Source: Mesostigma viride (Eukaryota; Streptophyta; Mesostigmatophyceae; Mesostigmatales; Mesostigmataceae). Taken from it: a stretch of DNA of 64,000 bases. Both the position numbers and the translations under genes were made by a program. The notes below the pieces were generated by a model. It worked only from the letters and a program-made list of their open reading frames with translations, was not told the origin of the DNA and did no database searches. The number at the start of each line of letters is the position of its first letter. The stretch's first letter is position 1. Shown piece by piece: positions 42,432-52,850 of the stretch. The stretch spans positions 864,474 through 928,473 of the forward strand of contig RPFO01000115.1 of NCBI GenBank assembly GCA_009746045.1, written 5' to 3'.

Positions 42432-42825
42432 GTCATCCGTGACAAGGAAAGCGAGTCATACCGACCGCACGACTGTCCCATTGCAGAATGGTTGGGAGGC
42501 CATGCCACCCAATGCCGCACGGGTGCGTGCACGGGGAACTCTCACCATGCGCCCATCGAGTCGATTTTGTTGCAAAACATAGCTGTTGATTTGTTGCAAA
42601 ACATACCTTGGTCATTCCCTGTCACTTTGGTCATTCTCCACCAGCCCCCCTACCTGTGCCCCTGACCTGCCCCTTCCTAGTCCCGATGCGGTGCAGTTAA
42701 AATGAATCTTGTAATTGTTACATGCAGCCCATCATACCGGCCCCCATGGAACGCTACCTTTGACGCCATCGTTGAGGCTGGCCCCATCGTCATAGTTGCG
42801 TGCACACCTACGTCAGATCCTGTCG

Positions 42826-44449
42826 GTCTTGTGCCTTGGGCCTTGTGCCTTGTGCCTTGTGCCTTGGGCCTTGGGCCTTGTGCCTTGTGCCTTGGGCCTT
42901 GTGCCTTGTGTCTTGTGCCTTGTGCCTTGTGCCTTGCGCCTTGTGCCTTGTGCCTTGTGCCTTGTGCCTTGTGCCTTGTGCCTTGTGCCTTGTGCCTTGT
43001 GCCTTGTGCCTTGTGCCTTGTGCCTTGTGCCTTGTGCCTTGTGCCTTGTGCCTTGTGTCTTGCGCCTTGTGCCTTGCGCCTTGTGCCTTGTGCCTTGTGC
43101 CTTGTGCCTTGTGCCTTGTGCCTTGTGTCTTGTGCCTTGGGCCTTGTGCCTTGTGCCTTGTGCCTTGCGCCTTGTGCCTTGGGCCTTGGGCCTTGCGCCT
43201 TGTGCCTTGTGCCTTGGGCCTTGTGCCTTGTGCCTTGGGCCTTGTGCCTTGTGCCTTGTGCCTTGCGCCTTGTGCCTTGGGCCTTGGGCCTTGGGCCTTG
43301 GGCCTTGGGCCTTGGGCCTTGGGCCTTGGGCCTTGGGCCTTGGGCCTTGGGCCTTGTGCCTTGGGCCTTGGGCCTTGGGCCTTGGGCCTTGGGCCTTGGG
43401 CCTTGGGCCTTGGGCCTTGTGCCTTGTGCCTTGTGCCTTGGGCCTTGGGCCTTGTGCCTTGTGCCTTGTGCCTTGGGCCTTGGGCCTCGTGCCTTGTGCC
43501 TTGTGCCTTGTGCCTCGTGCCTTGTGCCTTGTGCCGTGTGCCTTGTGCCTTGTGCCTTGTGCCTTGTGCCTTGTGCCTTGTGCCTTGCGCCTTGTGCCTT
43601 GTGCCTTGTGCCTTGTGCCTTGTGCCTTGTGCCTTGTGCCTTGTGCCTTGTGCCTTGTGCCTTGTGCCTTGCGCCTTGCGCCTTGTGCCTTGTGCCTTGT
43701 GCCTTGTGCCTTGCGCCTTGTGCCTTGCGCCTTGGGCCTTGGGCCTTGGGCCTTGGGCCTTGGGCCTTGGGCCTTGTGCCTTGGGCCTTGTGCCTTGTGC
43801 CTTGTGCCTTGGGCCTTGGGCCTTGGGCCTTGGGCCTTGGGCCTTGGGCCTTGTGCCTTGTGCCTTGTGCCTTGTGCCTTGTGCCTTGTGCCTTGTGCCT
43901 TGTGCCTTGTGCCTTGTGCCTTGTGCCTTGTGCCTTGTGCCTTGTGCCTTGTGCCTTGTGCCTTGCGCCTTGTGCCTTGGGCCTTGGGCCTTGGGCCTTG
44001 GGCCTTGTGCCTTGGGCCTTGTGCCTTGGGCCTTGTGCCTTGTGCCTTGTGCCTTGTGCCTTGTGCCTTGTGCCTTGTGCCTTGTGCCTTGTGCCTCGTG
44101 CCTTGCGCCTTGGGCCTTGGGCCTCGGGCCTTGGGCCTTGGGCCTTGGGCCTTGGGCCTTGGGCCTTGGGCCTTGGGCCTTGGGCCTTGGGCCTTGGGCC
44201 TTGGGCCTTGGGCCTTGGGCCTTGGGCCTTGGGCCTTGGGCCTTGGGCCTTGGGCCTTGGGCCTTGGGCCTTGGGCCTTGGGCCTTGGGCCTTGGGCCTT
44301 GGGCCTTGGGCCTTGGGCCTTGGGCCTTGGGCCTTGGGCCTTGGGCCTTGGGCCTTGGGCCTTGGGCCTTGGGCCTTGGGCCTTGGGCCTTGGGCCTTGG
44401 GCCTTGGGCCTTGGGCCTTGGGCCTTGGGCCTTGGGCCTTGGGCCTTGG
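42826..44449 (+). repeat. (GTGCCTT/GGGCCTT)n 7-bp array, about 230 units
   Basis: Heptamers CCTTGTG and CCTTGGG occur in alternating runs with rare CCTTGCG and CCTCGTG; the last 300 bp is homogeneous CCTTGGG. Because seven is not a multiple of three, all frames stay open and give spurious 600-770-codon ORFs. It lies upstream of the first identified exon of the gene at 44,658 and is probably intronic to it. Confidence 0.97.
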
Positions 44450-44586
44450 GACTCGGGACTCGGGACTCGGGACTCGGGACTCGGGACTCGGGACTCGGGA
44501 CTCGGGACTCGGGACTCGGGACTCGGGACTCGGGACTCGGGACTCGGGACTCGGGACTCGGGACTCGGGACTCGGGACTCGGGACT
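44450..44586 (+). repeat. (GGGACTC)n 7-bp array, about 20 units
   Basis: The CCTTGGG array changes without a gap into GGGACTC units of the same length, ending in ATGACTCATGACC. Same period, different sequence. Confidence 0.95.
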
Positions 44587-44657
44587 CATGACTCATGACC
44601 AGGGACTCGGGACTCGCGCCTCGTTCCTTGTGCCTCGTGCCCATGATCACCGTGCAG

Positions 44658-47600
44658 GGTAGCCATAAAGCCACCCCATCGTGCCAGCAGCGGCATCTCG
44701 TGGGCGCGCATGCAAGCAACCACCACAACGCCAGCAACAGCCTGGATGCCAGCAGCGGCAAGAATGCAAGCGGTGACCACGCCGCGGACGCTGACGCCAC
44801 CGCGCTAGCCCAGCTGCTGAGGGTGAAACGGAGCTTCGGGCAGGTGGTCCCGTCCTCGGGGCAGTCCACGGGGCCGGGCCAACCATGCCAGTCAGGCCAG
44901 TCGGAGTCATCATCGCGGTTGGGGCAGTTGCGTGCTGGGGAGCGCCCAGGTGTTGCGACTCTTGGGGGTGCTCCACAACACCGCCACAAGCAAGCCAGGA
45001 GCGCTCACAGTACGTGCGTGTGTGGCTGTGGGCCTTGCCCGTGTTGACTGGAGGCAGCCCAAGGACACTGTCCGGCAGATCATCGTGTTTCGAGGGATAT
45101 TGGTTGCTCTAGTGCCTTACTTTGATGGGTATTGGCGGGACCGTGTCTGGTCCCTGCACGCATGCACATCTGCGTATCTTTCCCCAAGAGCTCCTCGAGC
45201 AGACGCGCGCTCCTGTACTCGTATCGCACTACTCTTGTATTATCGACGCCATGTCTACGACACCCCTGTACTGTCACGGTGGTTCCTGGCCCCTGTACTG
45301 TGTTATCTTGTACTGTATTACCATGTACTGTATTACCCTGTACTACATTATCCTGTACTGTATTACCCGGTACTGTATTACCCCGTACTCTGTTATCCTG
45401 TATTGTATTACCCTGAACTATATTACCCTGCACTGTGTTACCCTGCACTGTATTATCTTGTACTGTATTACCCTGCACTGTATTACCCTGCACAGTATTA
45501 CCCTGCACTGTATTACCCTGTACTGTATTACCCTGCACTGTATTACCCTGCACTGTATTACCCTGTACTGTATTGCCCTGCACTGTATTACCCTGCACAG
45601 TATTACCTTGTACTGTATTACCCTGCACTGTATTACCCTGCACTGTATTACCCTGCACTGTATTACCCTGCACTGTGTTACCCTGCACTGTATTACCCTT
45701 CACTGTATTATCTTGTACTGTATTACCCTGTACTTTTTTATCTTGTACTGTATATACCCTGTACTGTATTACCCTGCACTGTATTACCCTGCACTGTATT
45801 ATCTTGTACTGTATTACCCTGCACTGTATTACCCTGAACTATATTACCCTGCACTGTGTTACCCTGCACTGTATTATCTTGTACTGTATTACCCTGCACT
45901 GTATTACCCTGCACAGTATTACCCTGCACTGTATTATCCTGCACTGTATTACCCTGCACTGTATTACCCTGCACTGTATTATCTTGTACTGTATTATCTT
46001 GCACTGTGTTACCCTGCACTGTATCACCCTTCACTGTATTATCTTGTACTGTATTACCCTGCACTGTATTACCCTGCACAGTATTACCCTGCACTGTATT
46101 ATCCTGCACTGTATTACCCTGCACTGTATTACCCTGCACTGTATTATCTTGCACTGTATTACCCTGCACTGTATTACCCTGCACTGTATTACCCTGCACT
46201 GTATTACCCTGCACTGTATTACCCTGCACTGTATTACCCTGCACTGTATTATCTTGTACTGTATTATCTTGCACTGTATTACCCTGCACTGTATTACCCT
46301 TCACTGTATTACCCTGCACTGTATTACCCTGCACTGTATTACCCTGCACTGTATTATCTTGCACTGTATTACCCTGCACTGTATTACCCTGCACTGTATT
46401 ACCCTGCACTGTATTACCCTGCACTGTATTACCCTGCACTGTATTACCCTGCACTGTATTACCCTGCACTGTATTATCTTGTACTGTATTATCCTGCACT
46501 GTATTACCCTGTACTGTATTACCCTGCACTGTATTACCCTGTACTGTATTATCCTGCACTGTATTACCCTGCACTGTATTACCCTGTACTGTATTATCTT
46601 GTACTGTATTATCTTGCACTGTATTACCCTGCACTGTATTACCCTGCACTGTATTATCTTGCACTGTATTACCCTGCACTGTATTACCCTGCACTGTATT
46701 ACCCTGCACTGTATTATCTTGTACTGTATTACCCTGCACTGTATTACCCTGCACTGTATTACCCTGCACTGTATTACCCTGCACTGTATTATCTTGTACT
46801 GTATTACCCTGCACTGTATTACCCTGCACTGTATTACCCTGCACTGTATTACCCTGCACTGTATTACCCTTCACTGTATTACCCTGCAGTGTATTACCCT
46901 GCACTGTATTACCCTGCACTGTATTACCTTGTACTGTATTACCCGGTACTGTATTACCCTGCACTGTATTACCCTGCACTGTATTACCCTGCACTGTATT
47001 ACCTTGTACTGTAGTACCTGATGTCATGCCGACCACACCCCATGCATCGCGGGGCCAAGCACAAGAGTTCCCCGTTTGGTGTGCATGTATGAGGAGGCGC
47101 TGCCTTGTCCTTAGACCACTCACCCTCTTCTTCATAACTCATAAGCACAAGGCTAATAATAGAGCCTCCTGTGGTTACAAAGCCCTCATGCCCACCCCTG
47201 TTTCGTACTAGCGATTACCCTTGCTTTGCTGCACGCTACTGTAATGGGCATCCCTTGCTCTATCCCGCTTACTTTTTGCGTCTAGACCTTGTGAGCTGCC
47301 TCCATGCTCCCCTTTCCTGCCCCGCTCCCTCCTTAACAATCGTCCTGGTCGGCCTATTTTCTTTTGCTGTGCTCGCTGTGGAAATATGTGTGGCATCCAT
47401 CATCCACAGCGCCGGCTCAGGAGAGCCCCCGGGTGTTTCTTCTAGCAGACGACACGGCACCCGTAAAGCCTTGGGGGGCCGACGGTGAGCAGTTTGTGGG
47501 TGTGGCTGCGATGCGCGATGCATGCCAGTTATAGTGCAACAACTTATTTTTTCCAGTAGGTGCAAGCTGACCATAGAAGCGCTGTGGCAACTTCGATGCG

Positions 47601-48663
47601 TTGCCGCCAGGGTAACCCCAACACTGCCTTGCACAGCGCTTCATGGCCTAGCAGTGCAAACAGGAATGCAAATCGCTGTGAGCGAGGCATGCAGCTTGGC
47701 AAGTGCAGGTGAATAACTGCTTATGCACTGTGCCCAGCTGCCGTGACCAACTAGGCACCCGGCAGGCCAGTCGCCTATCGGAAGTGTGATGCAAGCTTGC
47801 AGGTTTATAACAAGCATTGAGGAGAACACATAGCTAGGCAGGTCCCAGCCCATCTGGTATCGGAACTTAGTCGTTTGAACGACCGCTGCTGCCGGAGCTT
47901 TTGAACCCATCCCTCAAGACCATTTACCAAGGATTGCAGTCCCTACCAGATGTAAGGTTTCTGGGTAAACGAGTGTTTTTTTGTGGGCCAAGGGTTATGG
48001 CATTGTGTTTGGTCAGCATCGTTTGTATGCCTTTGCATCCCTGTATTCTCTGAGCACCACGCAGCTTGTCAGTGTGGTTGTATGGATTTGAAACCAGAGT
48101 CTGCTTTGGCACCCTGCGCGACTCTGCAGGCATGCCATCCTACAAGAGACTTGTACCAAGGACCACGCACCATGAGGCCTTCAATCATTGTGAGTGGCCA
48201 TCCCACATGTTCTCGATCACCACGTTCTTGATATCATATTCTTGATGAAACGTTGGCACAGTCATGGGGTGCAGGACAGTTGCCGGGTGCAGGGCCGGGC
48301 CTCCGGTACCCTTTGCATTATTGGTCACGACAATCAGGTGTCACTGCTCTCCCACCATGGCTTTGGCAAGGACTCTGTCTAGCAGACAGCTTTACCGTAC
48401 AGCATCCAATCTTCTGCCGGCTCCCTAGGTAATGTTCGCTGAATATGAATGCGAGGAAATAGATGGCCGCCTACGCATCGAAGCTGCTGCTTCCATTCGC
48501 TTAGGTTTAGATCACAAAGTTGGTGGAGTGGGAATGGGTGGTGTATGATCAAACAAGGTGGTCAGACATCGCTGGATGACAACTTATTGACAGTTGTCGC
48601 TTGCAGACCTGTGGTGTCGTGACCGTTCCAGTTCTCATGTCATACACCATGGGGACTGCCTAG
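44658..48663 (+). CDS. Unidentified protein, 3' seven exons (5' part not found)
   Basis: Exons: 44658-45009, 47410-47484, 47637-47677, 47871-47951, 48130-48189, 48429-48542, 48607-48663 (TAG). All junctions are GT-AG and the phases chain without conflict, giving 259 residues. The first exon is Ser/Gly/Gln/Asn-rich and probably disordered, with a short ALAQLLRVKRSFGQVV helix. The folded part reads SPRVFLLADDTAPVKPWGAD, LHGLAVQTGMQIA, SFERPLLPELLNPSLKTIYQ, DLYQGPRTMRPSII, VMFAEYECEEIDGRLRIEAA, and ends in a hydrophobic stretch, TCGVVTVPVLMSYTMGTA. I do not recognise the family. The acceptor at 44,657 implies upstream exons beyond the 7-bp array. The last two exons are the least certain. The intron 45,010-47,409 holds a 15-bp satellite. 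Confidence 0.6.
45285..47015 (+). repeat. 15-bp array TTACCCTGCACTGTA, about 115 units
   Basis: Units vary at a few positions (CCCTG/TCTTG/TCCTG, GCACT/GTACT). The array fills most of the 2.4-kb intron between the first two identified exons of the unidentified gene. Since 15 is a multiple of three, each frame gives an endless pentapeptide repeat (LYYPA, CITLH, NTVQG); none is a gene. Confidence 0.97.
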
Positions 48664-48756
48664 ACTCTAGGGGCAGTAGCGGTAGGGGAACGGCTAAGAT
48701 GTGCCAACTAGTTGCACACAAAAGAAGCACAACATTGGAGGGGGACAATGGGAGTC

Positions 48757-48783
48757 GGGGGGGGGGGGGGGGGGGGGGGGGGG
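48757..48783 (+). repeat. Poly(G) run of 27
   Basis: Uninterrupted G run just 3' of the unidentified gene's stop. Length in the assembly may be unreliable. Confidence 0.9.
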
Positions 48784-49299
48784 TAAACCAAGACCAAGAG
48801 CAAGCCAGCACACAGATGAAATATCTCCCCCTGTCGATGGAGACCTGCTGGCTGTGCCCACAATACAAGTGGTTTGATCCCCAGGAAATCAATGTTGTTT
48901 AGTTCTCCTTGGCATGTAGGATTGGGTAAGATGTGGATATTCCCTGCATGCCTACTTTGATGACCAACAAAGAAACCAGGCAGCATGCACAACAGCACAA
49001 GGGAAACGATAGCAATCCATGTGCAAGGACATGCGGAGAGCGGCGGAGCGGAAGCTACCGCCAACAGTTCAGACAAACGTTCAGCTTAATTAACGTTCTT
49101 AGGACACCATGCCAACCAGTGGTGTGCATGCATGCTGTGTACAATCTTCTTATGCTGGTCAATCTCAGCATGTCGACATGTTATATACTGTTTACACGTG
49201 CATCGCTGTGAACTAGGCTAGTGCTCAAGGGGCGATGACTACGCTTTGGACTAACGGTTACCGACCCTTGTTGTTGTGGACATTGGGATGGTTCTCATG
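48784..49299. other. Intergenic, nothing seen
   Basis: No repeat, RNA or coding signal that I can support. Confidence 0.4.
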
Positions 49300-49731
49300 T
49301 GCATGCTTGTGTATGGGCATGCAGATGCTGACGGGAATGGCCAATGGGATGAGTTCGGGGTAGGCTTGGATGAGGAGCTGGTCGCTAGGGAAACTGCTTG
49401 GGAGTGTCTATAAGCTGCAGCTGCTCCGCGAGCACGGCTTTGTAAGCCATGGTATCTTGAGACGCAAACTGGCCTTACAAGTCAGGCCTTGTACTGGAGC
49501 GCACTGGTGAGGCTAAGCTTGTGGCATATGCCTAATTTGTACCGCATGAATCCCTGAAGGGATTTGGCCAACCGGTGCCCCCCCGCTTCCCAGAAGAATG
49601 GACGATGCTATGCATCCATGTTTTGGCCGAGGAAGTGATCTTCAAGTGCTTGGAAGCAGAGGACTCTGCCGAGGGTCGATTGCTAGCAAGTCTGGGTAGT
49701 TCACATAGTTATATATCATGTAATATTTGAG
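49300..49731 (+). pseudogene. Possible degenerate coding region
   Basis: Short plus-strand stretches look protein-like but sit in different frames: WDEFGVGLDEELVARETAWE (about 49,349-49,408), LREHGFVSHGILRRKLALQ (about 49,425-49,482), and KGFGQPVPPRFPEEW followed by TMLCIHVLAEEVIFKCLEA (about 49,555-49,660), the last ending at a stop at 49,729-49,731. Stops separate the first pieces. No family recognised. It may be a decayed gene or exons I could not connect. Confidence 0.25.
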
Positions 49732-50438
49732 CTCCCGCCTCAACCAACGAGGTGGACGCTAGTAGGGTCCATCAGATGCTGGCCATGTCCAGTACTCATC
49801 CATGGAGCCTAAATAAGCATGGCTAAAGTCTGGGCATATTGAAGTGCTCGAGATGCATATGAAACTGACAAGTGCTTATTTGATCAGGCACTCCGCAAAG
49901 GTGAAAACCATTTGCGTTCAGTACCGGGCCGCGGAAAACGCGGAAAAACGCGATCTGCAAATGAATCCGACCGGAATCGAACTGGGGACCTCTCGCACCA
50001 ATTTTGCTGACTATAGGACGGACGTCTCCGGTTACCATGGCATCGCCAACTTACACCTACAGTCATCCGCAAAAGTTCTCCTGTCCGGGGAGTGATGCAA
50101 GCCTTTCGGATTTGGTACTAGATAAATCATGTGCTTATCCACATTGGCCAGCGGGTGGCATGGTTTACTATGATCTATGTTGGCTTATCGTGTGACATGC
50201 TTGGTTCAACACTGATCAACTGCGCACGGACAATATATAATGCTAAAATTAGGCCTAGGCAATCGACGCCATGTGAAAATACCGAGATGTATACCGGACA
50301 TTTCAAACACTTGTAACTTTAAAAATCTATCTAGGGCGGCCTATCTTTCTGCATGTGTTTTTTCGTTTTGTTGGCATGTACATGTTCTTGATGGATGTCC
50401 TTGATGCACATTACCCGTCTGTAGACGCTTATCTAGAT

Positions 50439-50600
50439 TAATTAATTAATTAATTAGACTCGTGCTCCCGTTGGGGAGTCACGGAGCATTAACCCCGATG
50501 GATGGATGGATGGGTGCAAACATTCCTACCGGTCTAATCTATCTACATTGGCTACATACTACATCTATCTAACAGCATTCTAACTACAACATCTATCTAG
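50439..50600 (-). mobile_element. Short (TTAA)n-tailed insertion S2 with 12-bp target-site duplication
   Basis: Flanked by perfect direct repeats GCTTATCTAGAT at 50,427-50,438 and 50,601-50,612. The interior matches S1 and S3: TTAATTAA tail, GTGCTCCCGTTGGGGAGTCA, GATGGATGG repeats, ACCGGTCTAATCTATC. It extends about 30 bp further at the CTATCTA side than S1. Non-coding. Confidence 0.8.
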
Positions 50601-50782
50601 GCTTATCTAGATGGTTTCAAATATATATTGACTGAATCAAACTTTATCAGTGACCCATTGGATCCAGGCTCCAGTACGGGCTTATTTGGCCAATATTGTT
50701 TACTAGTTTAGAAGCATTACAACATTGCAGAACTGCATATGACAAAATTAGCTCTCAGTAAATTAAATTAAATTTTAAAATT

Positions 50783-51260
50783 TATAACATGACTCCGTTG
50801 GGGGAGATCTAATATAGCACGTATTCCCTTGCTTGATGGATGGAGGTGGGCGAAGCCGCAAAACCTAACTAAGCTTACGTCTCTAAGCTAATTAATCTAG
50901 AAAAATCCTAACAACGCTACTGGATCAGCATTTGAAGCGCCCTTCCGCCTGGGAGGGGGCGGAGGGCTTGCCCACAGGGGCTGGAATGTGAGCCTGGACA
51001 ATGGTCTGCCACCTCTTGTTCTGCATAGCAGTCCAAGCAAGATCTCGAGAGGGAGGAAATGCGGTGTTCAAACTTGGCTGGGACCACTAGCCGGTCGGCC
51101 AACAACTGCTTCAATGTATAGTTCATGGCAGGTGAATACTGATCTTTCTAGGAATGTCTGATTGGGTCCAGGCTAGGTCAGGATATGCCGCCCTGGCTGG
51201 CCAATCAGCTGCTGGGGGCTGGCCAGACCGAGGTCGGTGTCTACCTGATTGGTGCGAACA
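50783..51260 (-). mobile_element. LINE ORF2 C-terminus and 3' end (family C, copy 2)
   Basis: Minus-strand reading gives, through frameshifts, QQLIGQPGRHIL (about 51,215-51,180), SRDLAWTAMQNKRW and TIVQAHIPAPVGKP (about 51,055-50,960), then a non-coding 3' region ending in CCCCCAACGGAGTCATG at 50,783-50,806 and an AT-rich tail. It is colinear at the nucleotide level with 12,600-13,062. Together with the RT piece at 52,005-52,250 on the same strand it may be one disrupted LINE copy. Confidence 0.55.
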
Positions 51261-52004
51261 ATGTATGTCCTACGAATGCTATCCTACGCTGCTATCTCGT
51301 CCGTAATGCGAGGCATACCCTTATACTTGAAGATTCTAACGACCTATGTGTTGGAAACCCTACTGTTACGTCTACGACCTATGATCGGGTCGGATCCTGA
51401 TCAAGGTATCACGAAAGAATCCTCCCGTCGGACAGTGGGTTGCAACTTGAAATGCTCGCGCCAACGTCTTTATTTCATTAATATATTCGGTGATTCCGGG
51501 TCAACTAGACGGGACAAGGGCACGATCTAGAAAGTTTAAATGATGTGACGCAGGCTCAGGACCATGAACACGTGGTGGGAAGGTTGGGCCACCTTCCCCA
51601 TCAATATACAGGTCTTGACAAACGCGTGGTGGCGGCGACGCACGCGTTCGGCGCCACGCGCTCGGGACCACTTGTCTCTTGACAACACGAACAGACACCG
51701 AGCCAACCGGCCCTGAACAAACATAGAATTTGGTTGTCTCCTTGATAGAACACATGTTGAACTTGGGGGTCGTTCGGCACACTCACACAAGTATCCGACG
51801 ACTCTTGGTCGGCTCAGAGACCTGTATACAAAATAGTGTGCCACGACTATATACTTCTATCACACCCAGCGGAGGGTGACCGGGCCGGTCCCCTCCGACA
51901 GGCACAAGCTAACTCTAAAAATACTTGTCCGTTTTCTGCGCTTTCTGCGGCGAACTGTCACACGTTGATCACTCTATCATAGTAACTTCACTTCATGAGC
52001 TATT
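51261..52004. other. Unassigned sequence between LINE pieces
   Basis: Minus-strand frames at 51,782-51,501 and 51,844-51,536 have no recognisable domain. Its position between two parts of a LINE ORF2 on the same strand suggests diverged or inserted element sequence. Confidence 0.3.
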
Positions 52005-52250
52005 GTTGCCTTGGGATGCAACACCTACGTTCAGGACATGTCGGAGCATCTTGGAAACCGTGCCGTCCAGCTGTGCTGCCATCTTGTCCGTGATGAGCGT
52101 CCATGTCTCGGCGCCATACGTGAGCACCGTGAGGACCAGGACCTTGAAGAGCACTCGCTTGCGGTCCTCGCCAAGGTCCTTCGAGTGCCAGTAGGGGTTG
52201 AGCGAGCAGAGCCGGGCCCAGGCCAGGCCGATGCGGCTCTCAGTAGTACT
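52005..52250 (-). pseudogene. LINE reverse transcriptase fragment
   Basis: An open minus-strand stretch of about 80 codons reads ESRIGLAWARLCSLNPYW, KDLGEDRKRVLFKVLVLT, then VLTYGAETWTLITDKM and LDGTVSKMLRHVLNVG. The VLxYGxExWTL motif after a K-x-x-xFxxxVL segment is a well-known signature of the region downstream of the catalytic core in LINE ORF2 proteins. The catalytic YxDD part is absent, so this is a fragment. Confidence 0.8.
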
Positions 52251-52850
52251 TGTCGGTAATCACGGCCCGGGGGAACTGTGTAAAACCATACTCATCTCTA
52301 GATCTATCTCTGTAGTGACTACTTTGATAATTGCCTGGGATTGTCATGTAGGTCCGGCTATCACACGGAGATCACGCGTGCTATGTATCGGCGGCCGTGG
52401 AGTTTCCGTCGGCGGCCTGGTCATGGGTGGCCGGCTGCGGCCCGGTCTCCGACGCGACGGCCTGGGCACGCATAACCGGGTCGGCGCCTCGGCGGTGGAC
52501 CTGCCGGCGGCGGCCGGCGGCATGTCACCGATGCCGGCAATGTTAGCATTACTTTCACGCACAAAGAAGACCAGCAGGCTGCAGGCGATGGTGACCTCGG
52601 CAACGTAATAATGAATTAGACTGCTGCGGGTCTGAGGAGAAAGCGTTGCTTATTACACTTGGCGCAGATTGTTTAATTCACTACATATGCGAACAGTAAC
52701 GAAGCTCATAGTTATCCCCCAGTAACGACTTAGCTTTGCAGCTATGAGCATTAGCTGTTGTAATTAGTATTCTCCGTGGAGTCTCTGGGTGTGCGTAAAT
52801 GGGAGCGATGATTAGTTTTTAAGAGCAGCGTTTCTTTTTTTCAAGTGGCC
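52251..52850. other. 5' flank of the THOC6 homologue
   Basis: Upstream 300 bp may still be diverged retroelement DNA. The stretch 52,600-52,850 is AT-richer and is the likely promoter region of the plus-strand gene starting at 52,851. No promoter element is distinct enough to call. Confidence 0.4.

Noticed and set aside
42677-44989. 770-codon ORF of KAQGPRP/KAQGTRH repeats and its plus-strand mirrors
   Set aside because: A 7-bp array is open in all frames; not a protein gene.
45080-47211. 450-630-codon ORFs with LYYPA, CITLH or NTVQG repeats
   Set aside because: A 15-bp array with no stop in several frames, located in an intron. A pentapeptide-repeat protein was considered, but the pattern is not A(D/N)LxX and there is no flanking domain.
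49950-50045. tRNA-like segment on the minus strand (box A-like TGGTAACCGGA, box B-like GTTCGATTCC)
   Set aside because: The acceptor stem does not pair, the T stem has mismatches, and no anticodon arm fits. At most a tRNA-derived remnant.
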